Source: JAJPGZ01 sp038229295
GTDB taxonomy: Bacteria; Verrucomicrobiota; Verrucomicrobiia; Chthoniobacterales; UBA10450
NCBI GenBank assembly: GCA_038229295.1
Contig: JBBROO010000047.1
Location: 1-22,239 of the forward strand
Direction of reading: 5' to 3'
Length of the DNA stretch: 22,239 nt
The translations under genes were made by a program, and so were the position numbers. The notes beneath the pieces were generated by a model. That model searched no databases. It was given only the letters and a program-made list of their open reading frames with translations, and had not been told where the DNA came from. This document shows positions 8,556 through 16,387 of the stretch, in pieces. Position 1 is the first letter of the stretch, and each line of letters opens with the position of its first letter.

Positions 8556-9527
8556 ATGGCTTTTCTCCAAAACACGGCGCTGGCTTTTCTTCGTCGCGCG
8601 CACGAACAAAATCGTCTCGCGCACGCTTATTTGATTTCCGGCCCGCGCGGCAGTGGCAAACGCGCGCTCGCGGCTGAGATCACCAGTCTCGTTAACGGAA
8701 CCAAGCCGGCCGATGTGTTTAGTACGGCCGCGCGCGAAGTTTTTGTCGCCGAACCGGAATCTAAATCGCGCCGCATCGTGGTCGAGCAAGTGCGCAACCT
8801 GGAGCATTCGCTTCACCTGCGCGCGCCGGACGGCTGCCGCAAAGTCGCCATCATTTCCGAAGCGGATCGATTGCAACCGCAGGCGGCCAATGCGTTCTTG
8901 AAAACGCTAGAGGAGCCCCCCGAGAATTCGCTGCTGCTTTTGTTGAGCGCCCTGCCGGAGGTATTGCCGGACACAATTCTTTCGCGCTGCATTCCCATTC
9001 CGCTTTCGCCGGCGAACGACGCTGTCGCCGTGACCGAAGATGTCGATCTTGCGGAGTTGTTGCGCGCCATTACGAGCGAAAAAAACTGGAACGTGCAACA
9101 TGCTTATCGACTCGCGCAAAAGCTGCAGCGTTTGTTAGGCGCGATGCGCGATGAAATTCGAGAAGCCAGCGCCGACGCTCTAAAAGGCGAGGAAGCGCAC
9201 TACAAGAATTCGACCGACGGCAGTTGGCTGGATGAACGCGAAGATTACTACAAGGCGCTTAGCGAAAGCCTCTATCTCGAGCGGCGCGCGCGGTTGATCG
9301 AAGCCCTGTTTGTCTGGTGGTGCGACGTGTTGCGCGCCAAAAGCGGAATCGACCAGCGCGGCGCGCCGGCATTAAAAAAAGAAACCGCGAGTGCGGCTGC
9401 GCGTTTTTCCATGCCCGAGATCTTGCGAAAAATTCGCCGCCTGGAAGAAATGCGAGATCATCTCGGTCGCAATATCCAGGAAGCACTCGCCATCGAAGTG
9501 GCGTTTCTAGGAATCTTCGGAAGTTAG
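8556..9527 (+). CDS. holB: DNA polymerase III delta' subunit
   Basis: A clamp-loader subunit of the replicative polymerase. The 323-residue protein has AHEQNRLAHAYLISGPRGSGKR (P-loop at residues 29-36), DGCRKVAIISEADRLQPQAANAFLKTLEEPPENSLLLLL (Walker B-like and sensor region) and ILSRC (the SRC motif), in the usual order for HolB. The four-cysteine zinc module typical of many clamp-loader subunits is not visible in the 40-75 region. It begins on the base after the tmk stop. Its last 21 bases overlap the convergent gene at 9507-9929, and a copy of the repeated word lies across the TAG stop (9525-9535). Confidence 0.92.
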   Translation: MAFLQNTALAFLRRAHEQNRLAHAYLISGPRGSGKRALAAEITSLVNGTKPADVFSTAAREVFVAEPESKSRRIVVEQVRNLEHSLHLRAPDGCRKVAIISEADRLQPQAANAFLKTLEEPPENSLLLLLSALPEVLPDTILSRCIPIPLSPANDAVAVTEDVDLAELLRAITSEKNWNVQHAYRLAQKLQRLLGAMRDEIREASADALKGEEAHYKNSTDGSWLDEREDYYKALSESLYLERRARLIEALFVWWCDVLRAKSGIDQRGAPALKKETASAAARFSMPEILRKIRRLEEMRDHLGRNIQEALAIEVAFLGIFGS

Positions 9528-9929
9528 ATCGACATCTACCGCAGTGTCATCGTGGAAGGCAATCGTGGCCATGCAGCCGCCGGATTTGGTCGCGCCGAAT
9601 CGCAGCGCGGGATTCGGATCCGGCGGGAAACGATATTGTCGATCAAAGAGATTCGATGTGCTCCACGCGCGCAACGCCAGGGCTAACGAAACCAAGCCGG
9701 CCAGAAAAATGAAGGCGACTATTCCGATCTTCACCGCCAGCGGAATCGGTTTTTTATGGACGATCGGCGGTTGGACCAATGCGGAAGGCATCGCCGGTGT
9801 CGAGGTTGGCGTCGGACTCGCCGAGAGGCGCGGCCCGCCTAACGAGAGGCCCTTCATCTGGCCGACAGCCGACAACGGGACAGACAGCGCCAAGATCGAC
9901 AAGAGCAAAGTCAGTTGGATTAATTTCAT
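9507..9929 (-). CDS. Small secreted/membrane protein, unknown
   Basis: I do not recognise a family. The 140-residue product has a signal peptide or first membrane helix (MKLIQLTLLLSILALSVPLSAVGQ), a Pro/Thr/Ser-rich stretch (about 36-60), a second helix at about 63-87 (AVKIGIVAFIFLAGLVSLALALRAW), then a short C-terminal tail with many acidic residues ending VDVDLTSEDS. Its ATG overlaps the TGA of the upstream TPM gene by 4 bases, so the two are probably made together and may interact. The 3' end overlaps holB by 21 bases on the opposite strand. The WTGTCGATCTT word appears twice, as LSIL in the signal peptide (9892) and as VDVDL at the end (9525). Confidence 0.7.
   Translation of the reverse strand: MKLIQLTLLLSILALSVPLSAVGQMKGLSLGGPRLSASPTPTSTPAMPSALVQPPIVHKKPIPLAVKIGIVAFIFLAGLVSLALALRAWSTSNLFDRQYRFPPDPNPALRFGATKSGGCMATIAFHDDTAVDVDLTSEDS
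9525..9538. repeat. Repeated word with perfect arms across holB stop
   Basis: TAGATCGACATCTA has complementary arms TAGAT/ATCTA around CGAC. Its first three bases are the holB stop codon and it is also coding on the minus strand. Confidence 0.85.
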
Positions 9930-10471
9930 TCGGAGGACTCCGCTTTGCGGGCCGCTATCCGCATCTGAGCGGTGACAAACAAGACGCAATCACGAATCCC
10001 CCGCGCGATATCGCCGGCGTGAAATCCGCTGGCGGCCTGCGCCAGGGCGCGCTTTAAAATGCGCTCCGTTAAGTGTTTCTCGAGACCGTATCCGACTTGC
10101 AGAGCCGCGGTGTTCGCCTGCAAATCCAGCCCCAGCAAAACATCAAAGTTTTTTCCGCCAACGGCCGAGAGCGAACTAAAGCGCGCACGATTCCCGAGCC
10201 AAAACGTGTACTCGGCGATGGAGCCGTTCGTGACGCAGTCGACCACAAATACGGAGAAGAGTGATTGCGGAAATTTCTGATTGTAAAGCGACAGCAACAC
10301 GCGCAACTCTTTGATCGACCGCATCGGCAAAGTCTCGCTGCGATCCGTCAGAAAACCGGCGTGGCGTGGGACCGCTCCGAATTTCAGATCGAGCCGGCGC
10401 AAAGTCAGTTGGCAGGCCGGACATTGCGGCGCGGGCGCCGCCAGCGGCGACTGACACGATGGACACTTCAT
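9926..10471 (-). CDS. TPM-domain protein with N-terminal zinc ribbon
   Basis: A 181-residue protein. C3, C6, C17 and C20 in MKCPSCQSPLAAPAPQCPAC form a zinc ribbon. The rest (about 30-180) resembles the TPM (Psb32/MOLO-1) fold: LLSLYNQKFPQSLFSVFVVDC, GLDLQANTAALQVGYGLEKHLTERILKRAL, with a GIRDCV helix near the end. TPM proteins take part in membrane or photosystem quality control in other organisms; a bacterial role here is not known. No transmembrane helix is present, and the partner encoded by the overlapping next gene could supply the anchor. The start is ambiguous: ATG at 10471 or ATG at 10486, with the repeated word TTGTCGATCTT exactly between them and no Shine-Dalgarno sequence. Confidence 0.8.
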   Translation of the reverse strand: MKCPSCQSPLAAPAPQCPACQLTLRRLDLKFGAVPRHAGFLTDRSETLPMRSIKELRVLLSLYNQKFPQSLFSVFVVDCVTNGSIAEYTFWLGNRARFSSLSAVGGKNFDVLLGLDLQANTAALQVGYGLEKHLTERILKRALAQAASGFHAGDIARGIRDCVLFVTAQMRIAARKAESSE

Positions 10472-10482
10472 AAGATCGACAA
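10472..10482. repeat. Repeated word abutting TPM gene start
   Basis: On the minus strand TTGTCGATCTT is immediately followed by the ATG at 10471 and preceded by another in-frame ATG at 10486. Confidence 0.85.
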
Positions 10483-10520
10483 CCATCTATAATGCCGGCA
10501 CCTTCGCTTTGCATCTGCGC

Positions 10521-11633
10521 ATGACCACGAGACGCACGCTGAATGTTGGACTGATCGGCTACAAGTTCATGGGGAAAGCCCACTCCAATGCGTGGAGACA
10601 GGCGCCGCGCTTTTTCGATTTGCCGGCGAATGTGCGGATGAAAACAATCTGCGGCCGCAATGGCGCGGCGACACGGCGGGCGGCGTCGCAACTAGGCTGG
10701 GAAAATGTCGAGACGGATTGGCGACGCGTTATGGCCGATCCCAAGATCGACATCGTCGACATCTGCACGCCTAACGACACTCATTGCGAGATAGCGATCG
10801 CAGCCGCGGAGCAAGGCAAAGCGATTCTGTGCGAGAAACCGCTGGCGCGGAACGCAGCGGAAGCAGAGCGCATGGTCGTGGCGGTGAAGAAGGCGCGCGT
10901 CGTGAACATGGTCTGCCACAATTACCGTCGCATCCCGGCGATCGCGTTGGCGAAAGAGATGATTGAGCGCGGTGAGATCGGCGAACGTATTTTTCATTTT
11001 CGCGCGCGTTACGCGCAGGATTGGATTGTCGATCCAAAGTTTCCGCTGGTTTGGCGCTTGCAATCCGGTACGGCCGGCTCCGGCGCGCTCGGCGACATCG
11101 GCTCACACATTGTCGATCTTGCGCGATATCTGGTGGGCGAATTCAAAGAAGTTTGCGCGAGCACGGAAACTTTTATCAAACAACGTCGCGGCGGGCGCGT
11201 TAGCGTCGATGATGCCGCCACGATCATTGGGCGATTCAAGAATGGTGCGCTGGCATCACTTGAAGCGACGCGCTTCGCGCCCGGTCGCAAAAATTCATTG
11301 ACGCTCGAGATCAACGGCAGCGCGGGCTCGTTAGTCTTCGATCTCGAAGAACTGAATCGCCTGAAATTTTTTAGCCGGCGCGATCCGCAAGATCGACAAG
11401 GATTCCGCGACATCCTCGTGACCGAGTCGACTCATCCGTACATCGACAAGTGGTGGCCGCCGGGTCATCTCATCGGTTACGAACACACTTTCACCCACAC
11501 CATCGCCGATTTCGTGAAAGCGGTGGTGGATCGAAAAAAGGTTCATCCGAATTTCGAAGATGGATTGCAGAATCAATGCGTGCTCGACGCGATCATTAAA
11601 AGCGCGAAGACAGGAAAATGGGTACGCTTTTAA
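10521..11633 (+). CDS. Gfo/Idh/MocA family oxidoreductase
   Basis: A 370-residue NAD(P)-dependent sugar or polyol dehydrogenase. The Rossmann half begins NVGLIGYKFMGKAHSNAW; the nicotinamide/substrate loop is CEKPLAR (K106), preceded by VDICTPNDTH. The C-terminal half has GALGDIGSHIVDLARYLVG with the Asp/His pair typical of the family, and ends in FADFVKAV-type helices (here IADFVKAVVD). The substrate cannot be read from sequence. The ATG at 10521 is chosen over a TTG four codons upstream. It diverges from the TPM gene across 49 bases that contain a copy of the repeated word. Three further copies lie inside (10743 as KIDI, 11110 as IVDL, 11389 as QDRQ). Confidence 0.92.
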   Translation: MTTRRTLNVGLIGYKFMGKAHSNAWRQAPRFFDLPANVRMKTICGRNGAATRRAASQLGWENVETDWRRVMADPKIDIVDICTPNDTHCEIAIAAAEQGKAILCEKPLARNAAEAERMVVAVKKARVVNMVCHNYRRIPAIALAKEMIERGEIGERIFHFRARYAQDWIVDPKFPLVWRLQSGTAGSGALGDIGSHIVDLARYLVGEFKEVCASTETFIKQRRGGRVSVDDAATIIGRFKNGALASLEATRFAPGRKNSLTLEINGSAGSLVFDLEELNRLKFFSRRDPQDRQGFRDILVTESTHPYIDKWWPPGHLIGYEHTFTHTIADFVKAVVDRKKVHPNFEDGLQNQCVLDAIIKSAKTGKWVRF

Positions 11634-11643
11634 TTCTGCAACA

Positions 11644-11973
11644 TTAGGCCGAGACGAGAGTCGGCCGAAAATGCCGGATCGTGCGAATCGATTGCGCCAC
11701 CACCGCGGGTCGCGCAGCCTTGCCCGAACATATCTGGACCAGTAAACTCAAAGCGGCTTCCAGCAACCCGGCTGGCGCGCGGGGAGTTTCCTCTTCTACG
11801 ATCGCGATATCACGCGCTTTAACCCGAAGCTGTTTGGCGAGCTGGCCACGAGTGAGCCGCGCGTCTTCCCGAAGGGATGCGATTGCCTCCCCGAGTTCGA
11901 ACAGATGACGCGCCGCCGCATACTGCGGGTCGCTCTTATTTCGCTCATGGAAAATTTGAAGATCGTCTTTCAC
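11644..11973 (-). CDS. Small helix-turn-helix (XRE-like) regulator
   Basis: A 109-residue protein starting with GTG. Residues 25-65 (LFELGEAIASLREDARLTRGQLAKQLRVKARDIAIVEEE) fit a lambda-repressor/XRE helix-turn-helix. It lies 87 bases downstream of, and on the same strand as, the methyltransferase and endonuclease genes. It could be a controller of that system or an orphan antitoxin-like regulator; no toxin-like partner is seen. It converges with the oxidoreductase gene, ten bases away. No Shine-Dalgarno sequence is visible, so the start is uncertain. No copy of the genome-wide word occurs in it. Confidence 0.65.
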   Translation of the reverse strand: MKDDLQIFHERNKSDPQYAAARHLFELGEAIASLREDARLTRGQLAKQLRVKARDIAIVEEETPRAPAGLLEAALSLLVQICSGKAARPAVVAQSIRTIRHFRPTLVSA

Positions 11974-12060
11974 AGGAAACCGTGCTGTTGAAAATACCTC
12001 TTTTGCCTCTGCAGAGCAATTTCCATATCCTGTCGTGGCGTCTTATTATGAACTTCCATT

Positions 12061-13605
12061 TCACTTGTTAGCTAGCGACAACTCCGAACGTTCAGGCTGA
12101 TTCGTACTCCAAATGTGGCGCTCGGGATCGTAATTCCAACCTCGACTGTTCAATTTCGACGTCATCCTTTCCGGATCTACTGAGAGGTTCTCTAAAGAGT
12201 GCTGCTCCCATGCGGCAATCGTTAGCTTATTAAAAAGGGCTTCAGTTCGAAACCCTTCGGCAGGCAATGTCGGCAAGAAGCGATCGAGCAGATCATCAAG
12301 CGAGACTGGCTCAGCGGGAGAAGAGACGTGCGTTTGTTGCACTGGAGATTTGTAGAAGGTTAGTAGCATCTCGCCTCCCAAGACGCTCTGTGCATTCTTC
12401 TTCTTGTGCATGGACCAGATCACATCCTTGTCGTGGGTAATCGCTGCTTTCAGCAGCCCTCCCTCGTCAGATATTGCTTCCAGAATCACGCGGAAATAAC
12501 TCACATCCCAGTGTTGAAAAACCACGGTGAACCACCGATCGGGTCGGAGTAGCTGCACGCACTGGCGCATGCTTTCGCCGAGTTTTGCTTTGTAGTGCTC
12601 CTCAGTTAGACGCATTTCGCCGCCGACGATTGCCTCCGCCCCAGGGTCAGCGACGGCAAAGCCAAGCCAGTGGTTCCAGAGGATCGATAAGTCGAGATAA
12701 GCGATGTGCCCGCCATACGGTGGATCTGTGAAGATATAATCGACTGATTCTTTACCGAGAACCTCCAAGAGGCGCGTCGCATCAAGTGAGAGAATGCGGA
12801 GCCGCTTCGAACTATCGACCCAATTCTCGGGCGCGCTGCCGTGTTTGGAATATTCGCGTAACTGGAAAACTTCTTCCTTCGCGGCGAGAACATTCAGAAA
12901 GCGACCGTGGAAAGTCTGCCAGATCGGCAGTTCAATAACTTCAGCAGCGACTTTGTAGCGATAAATGCTGAAAATGCTCGAGCCGCCGCGGCTCTCGGTA
13001 CGACCCTTGGCGGAAAGAAAGGTCTTGTTGAGCTTTGCAACAGCAGCCGACCAGCCAAGCAAAAGTAATTGATGACATGCCGCATCCTTTTCGGCGTCGA
13101 TTGCTGTTTTAATTAGAGCAAGCCCGGCGAGTTGGCGGGGTGTGAAAAGATCGAAGAAGAACTCCGCGTCGGAGCTGCGTGGAAGTCGGATGTTTTCGGG
13201 TAACGGCACGGCATCGAGCACGCGTTTGATTGCATCCCTATCGGCTTTGTCCATCGCCTCTACTTCTGCGCGACATCGACTCGCGACACGCTCGAAGGCC
13301 TCCCGCAGGGGAGTTGTGGATTTAAGCGAAGTGTCGGCGATTGCTGCGGTAATGAAATTTGCGAATGGATTTAAGTCGTTGTGAATCGCACAACGCTTGA
13401 GAAGCATTGCCTCAATCGCCGTAACACCGCTGCCCCCAAACGGATCGAGAACAACGTCACCGGCGCGTGAGTATCGCTCGATGTACGCACGAACAACATT
13501 CGAAGGGCGTCGGGTGAAATACGGGTGCACACCATAATGCCGCGCGGCTTCCTGCCGGGCGGCAGGAATATCGGTCAGAATTGGATCGATTTCTCCGCGG
13601 CTCAT
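12061..13605 (-). CDS. DNA adenine methyltransferase of a restriction-modification pair
   Basis: A 514-residue amino-methyltransferase. The SAM-binding motif I is DPFGGSGVTAIEA (residues 54-66), preceded by HPYFTRRPSNVVRAYIERYS. The catalytic motif IV is TDPPYGGHIAYLDLS (about residue 300); DPPY favours N6-adenine, with N4-cytosine as the alternative. The order FxGxG then DPPY indicates the gamma-like arrangement. A long insert lies between the two motifs and a variable C-terminal part follows. The chosen start, ATG at 13605, overlaps the stop of the upstream endonuclease gene by 4 bases (ATGA), against 28 bases for the longer frame starting at 13629. No copies of the genome-wide repeat occur across this gene, supporting recent acquisition. 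Confidence 0.88.
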   Translation of the reverse strand: MSRGEIDPILTDIPAARQEAARHYGVHPYFTRRPSNVVRAYIERYSRAGDVVLDPFGGSGVTAIEAMLLKRCAIHNDLNPFANFITAAIADTSLKSTTPLREAFERVASRCRAEVEAMDKADRDAIKRVLDAVPLPENIRLPRSSDAEFFFDLFTPRQLAGLALIKTAIDAEKDAACHQLLLLGWSAAVAKLNKTFLSAKGRTESRGGSSIFSIYRYKVAAEVIELPIWQTFHGRFLNVLAAKEEVFQLREYSKHGSAPENWVDSSKRLRILSLDATRLLEVLGKESVDYIFTDPPYGGHIAYLDLSILWNHWLGFAVADPGAEAIVGGEMRLTEEHYKAKLGESMRQCVQLLRPDRWFTVVFQHWDVSYFRVILEAISDEGGLLKAAITHDKDVIWSMHKKKNAQSVLGGEMLLTFYKSPVQQTHVSSPAEPVSLDDLLDRFLPTLPAEGFRTEALFNKLTIAAWEQHSLENLSVDPERMTSKLNSRGWNYDPERHIWSTNQPERSELSLANK

Positions 13606-14474
13606 GCAGCTTTCGAGAGATAGTCGCACAATGTGGAAAGGTCGACTGCGTCTACGTACGAAGGCAGGTTCTGTTTGTCGTGTTCAATGCAAAGAATAAC
13701 CACGCGCGGTAGTTTTGGATAACGCGCTTCCTGATACTTGAACCCACTCGAACGCTTCTTCAGCTCGACTGGACAGGGATAGTTTTCGTATCCATCGAAA
13801 TGAAATGCGCTCGGATCGCAATCGTAATGTCTCACGCGTAACGGTCCAAGATGGACACCCAGCTTTGAAAGGGCGCCCGTCACACGAAGGACATCAAACT
13901 CGTGGACGTTCTTCTCGCCTACTCGTCGGTGGTCCTCAACAACCCGGCAAATTTGATCTTTAATCCAACTCGCCTGTTCCTCGCTTTGATCGAGCGCGAA
14001 TGAGACTTGCTCCCGCCAGAGTCGGCTCTGGTCGTCTTTGTGAAAAGAGAGCGGATGCGGAGATGGCCGAATCAAAACCTCGCTACGATTTCGATCGCGC
14101 CAAGTTACCTTCGTTGGCGAGATAACAAAATGGCCGTGTTGAAGCCCTTCTACGTCAATATCGATCCGCTCGAAATCACCTTCTCGCAGCGAATACCAGC
14201 GTCGAATGGCTTCTCCCACGGACTCGGCTGCTCTTCCTTTTTGGATCCGGTCGTGTTGCGCGTTACCGCGCACGAGATTACCAGTGCGATCGATCTTGTG
14301 ATCTTTGTCGACGGCGACGAAGGGCGTTTCGACGATTCCATAGGGCGTCATCAGGATAACGTCGCGTTTGCCCTTCCGTCGCAGGAATTCGCGCACATCT
14401 TCATTCAGATCTTGAAGCCAATACTGCGGTCCGCCGCTTTTGCGGCTTTTGTCTTTGACCTGCTGTAAATGCAC
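13602..14474 (-). CDS. Probable type II restriction endonuclease
   Basis: I do not recognise the exact family. The 290-residue product is translationally coupled (4-base overlap) to a DNA methyltransferase, the classic layout of a restriction-modification operon. Residues 227-239 read DGYENYPCPVELKK, which fits a PD-(D/E)xK nuclease core with D227, E237 and K239, in a C-terminal domain that then continues with buried strands (PRVVILCIEHD). The N-terminal half (residues 37-130: RDVILMTPYGIVETPFVAVD, AESVGEAIRRWYSLREGDFERIDIDV) could be a DNA-recognition domain. The start is GTG at 14474; an in-frame stop lies five codons upstream. Function is inferred from context plus motif. Confidence 0.65.
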   Translation of the reverse strand: MHLQQVKDKSRKSGGPQYWLQDLNEDVREFLRRKGKRDVILMTPYGIVETPFVAVDKDHKIDRTGNLVRGNAQHDRIQKGRAAESVGEAIRRWYSLREGDFERIDIDVEGLQHGHFVISPTKVTWRDRNRSEVLIRPSPHPLSFHKDDQSRLWREQVSFALDQSEEQASWIKDQICRVVEDHRRVGEKNVHEFDVLRVTGALSKLGVHLGPLRVRHYDCDPSAFHFDGYENYPCPVELKKRSSGFKYQEARYPKLPRVVILCIEHDKQNLPSYVDAVDLSTLCDYLSKAA

Positions 14475-14515
14475 GACAGGACTCTAGAGAAGCTTTCTCT
14501 GCGGTGCGATTTTTT

Positions 14516-14755
14516 TCATAAGAAAATCGAGTGTGCGAATGTAGCCTGGGTCGATGCATGTCGATCTTCGAAGCTGCGTTTCTCTTTTGTTTCGCCCCAG
14601 AAAACTTCGTAGTTGCGGTTCGAGTTGAAGGGCGGGTCGATGTAAACCAAATCGACGCACGCATCGGGCAGTTTACGCAACTGTTCGAGATTATCGCCGC
14701 AGTAGATGACACGCGTGTCGACAAGCGCGGAGGATTTTCGCTTTGTAGTGCTCAC
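14516..14755 (-). pseudogene. Truncated N-terminus of a second DNA methyltransferase
   Basis: Seventy-nine codons from a GTG, reading MSTTKRKSSALVDTRVIYCGDNL, then LPDACVDLVYIDPPFNSNRNYEVFWGETKEKR and FEDRHASTQ. This is the start of a beta-class adenine methyltransferase (catalytic DPPF, NSNRNYEVFWGE), a family normally several hundred residues long. Homology stops after ASTQA and the frame ends shortly after. The SAM-binding FxGxG part is absent, so it cannot be a working enzyme. It lies 41 bases upstream of the endonuclease gene on the same strand, and its 5' end is included in a 104-base tandem duplication. It may be a relic of deletion between adjacent restriction systems. Confidence 0.85.
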
Positions 14756-14908
14756 AAATAAATAGCGAGAGATGTTTCGACTCCGCTCAACATGACAAAT
14801 CCGCAGTAGATGACACGTGTGTCGATCAGCGCGGAGGATTTTCGTGTTGGGGTGCTCACAAACAAACAGTGAGAGATGTTTCGACTTCGCTCAACATGAC
14901 AAAAATCC
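14697..14908. repeat. Two-copy tandem repeat, period 104 bases
   Basis: Unit 1 runs 14697-14800 and unit 2 from 14801. Both begin CCGCAGTAGATGACACG and end with TCGACTYCGCTCAACATGAC. By eye about 11 of 104 positions differ. Each unit contains the first codons of the truncated methyltransferase (KSSAL-DTRVIYCG on the minus strand) plus a dispersed-repeat arm of the type GAGATGTTTCGACTYCGCTC (14769-14796 and 14873-14900). The duplication therefore joined a mobile-like palindromic repeat to the 5' end of the gene. Confidence 0.9.
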
Positions 14909-15089
14909 GTTTGAGGATAGGAGTGTCGCGTCAACCGTCAACGTTCCATCATTGACACGCCATCGCCCAGACGCAGGATGTCGATCTAACGATGAGATTT
15001 GTCTTTCGTGCGACATAAACGCTCCCCGCTAGCTAACGCGGTCGCGCTTGTAATTTCTTCGTTCGAACGCATAGTTGTACTGTTCCCTT
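14756..15089. other. 334-base spacer between methyltransferase relic and kinase
   Basis: This is the longest gene-free stretch outside the cassette array. It holds the second unit of the 104-base tandem repeat (to about 14908) and one copy of the genome-wide word in the form ATGTCGATCTAACG (14978-14991). A CG-rich stretch (CGCTAGCTAACGCGGTCGCG) lies at about 15028-15047. I see no convincing promoter, RNA gene or coding frame. Confidence 0.6.
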
Positions 15090-16262
15090 ATGATGCACGA
15101 GTTTCTCACTGGCCACCGGAGCGAATTGATAGATCGTTGCCGAGCCAAAGTCGCGCAAAGGTCCACACCGGGAGCGATCGATGTCGAACTGGACTACGGC
15201 ATCGCGCCTTTCCTTGACCAGCTCATTAAGACGCTTCGAGTGGAGCAAACGACGGAACCCATGGATAGCCGCAAGGTTTCGGGTCCATCGGACGGTGGGA
15301 AGGCGGAGTCGGAGTTATCCGAGATCGGCGAGACGGCGGCACAACATGGCCGAGAGTTGTTGAAGCACGGATTTACGGTGGAGCAGGTGGTGCACGATTA
15401 TGGCGATCTCTGCCAGGCCATCACGGATCTGGCATTTGACCTTAACGCGCCGATAGCGACAGATGAGTTTCGGACTCTTAACCGGTGCCTCGACAACGCG
15501 ATCGCCGTGGCCGTAACGGAATTCAGTCACCAGCACGACTTCAGGATCGCAGAAGAGCAGACCCACGCGGTCAACCAACGGTTGGGATTTTTTGTACACG
15601 AGTTGCGCAACCTTCTGAATTCGGCCACGCTCGCGCTCGTCAGCATCAAAGCTGGCCGTGTTGGGCTGGGCGGTGCGACTGGCGCGGTATTAGACCGCAG
15701 CCTGGTCGGACTGCGCAATCTTATCGACCGCTCCCTCGCCGAAGTTCGGGTAACAGCCGGAGTCCCGGTGCGGCGGCGATTGTTTTCTCTCGCTGAATTT
15801 ATTTCTGAAATGAAGCTCACCGCGTCACTCGAGGCAGAAGTAAAGAAACGCAAATTCACCGTCTCCGCGGTTGATCCGAGACTTGCCGTTGTGGCCGACC
15901 GCGAGCTGCTTTTCTCGGCACTTGGAAACTTGCTGCAAAACGCTTTCAAATTCACGCGCCCGCGGACCGAGATCACATTGAGAATCTCCGCCACCGCCGA
16001 TCGCATCTTAATCGATGTCGAAGATCGGTGCGGCGGGCTTCCGCCGGATTACGCCGAAGAAATGTTTTTGCCGTTCACGCAGAGTGGCGCTGATCGCACC
16101 GGCCTTGGACTCGGGCTTTCCATCTCTCAGCGTAGCGTCGAGACAAACGAGGGAACTCTCAGAGTCCGCGACATACCCGGCACCGGATGCATCTTCACTA
16201 TCGATCTGCCTCGCCACGAAATGCCGAAAGTTCTTCCCACGTCGGATTTGGCGATCGCCTAA
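15090..16262 (+). CDS. Soluble sensor histidine kinase with RsbRD-like N-terminus
   Basis: A 390-residue cytoplasmic kinase without membrane helices. The N-terminal 1-150 (HEFLTGHRSELIDRCRAKVAQRS, GIAPFLDQLIKTLR, HGFTVEQVVHDYGDLCQAI) resembles the RsbRD/RsbU-type N-terminal sensor bundle. The phosphorylation helix is FFVHELRNLLNSATLA with H170. The ATP-binding domain shows NLLQNAFKFTR, DRCGGLPPD and TGLGLGLSISQRSV. No receiver or output domain is attached and no cognate regulator is nearby. The start may be 15090 or 15093 (ATGATG), both without a Shine-Dalgarno sequence. It contains no copy of the genome-wide word, unlike most neighbours. The stop codon lies within GCCTAACGAA (16257-16266). 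Confidence 0.88.
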   Translation: MMHEFLTGHRSELIDRCRAKVAQRSTPGAIDVELDYGIAPFLDQLIKTLRVEQTTEPMDSRKVSGPSDGGKAESELSEIGETAAQHGRELLKHGFTVEQVVHDYGDLCQAITDLAFDLNAPIATDEFRTLNRCLDNAIAVAVTEFSHQHDFRIAEEQTHAVNQRLGFFVHELRNLLNSATLALVSIKAGRVGLGGATGAVLDRSLVGLRNLIDRSLAEVRVTAGVPVRRRLFSLAEFISEMKLTASLEAEVKKRKFTVSAVDPRLAVVADRELLFSALGNLLQNAFKFTRPRTEITLRISATADRILIDVEDRCGGLPPDYAEEMFLPFTQSGADRTGLGLGLSISQRSVETNEGTLRVRDIPGTGCIFTIDLPRHEMPKVLPTSDLAIA

Positions 16263-16387
16263 CGAAACGGGTACAATCCTTAGCCTTAACCGGCCGGGAA
16301 TTTTTTAAGGCGTCTTATCTCGAACGCAATCACGCTCGACGCCGTCGCTCCAAGTCCGCATAACAAGCCGTAGATCGACATCAAGCA

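Noticed and set aside
8340..8876. A 178-codon minus-strand frame over the tmk-holB junction
   Set aside because: Antisense to two well-recognised genes, without family motifs.
13606..13629. Methyltransferase start at 13629
   Set aside because: It would overlap the endonuclease by 28 bases; the ATG at 13605 gives the usual 4-base coupling overlap.
14697..14908. Tandem repeat as a CRISPR array
   Set aside because: Only two units with a 104-base period and diverged repeats; no short identical repeats with unique spacers anywhere in the window.
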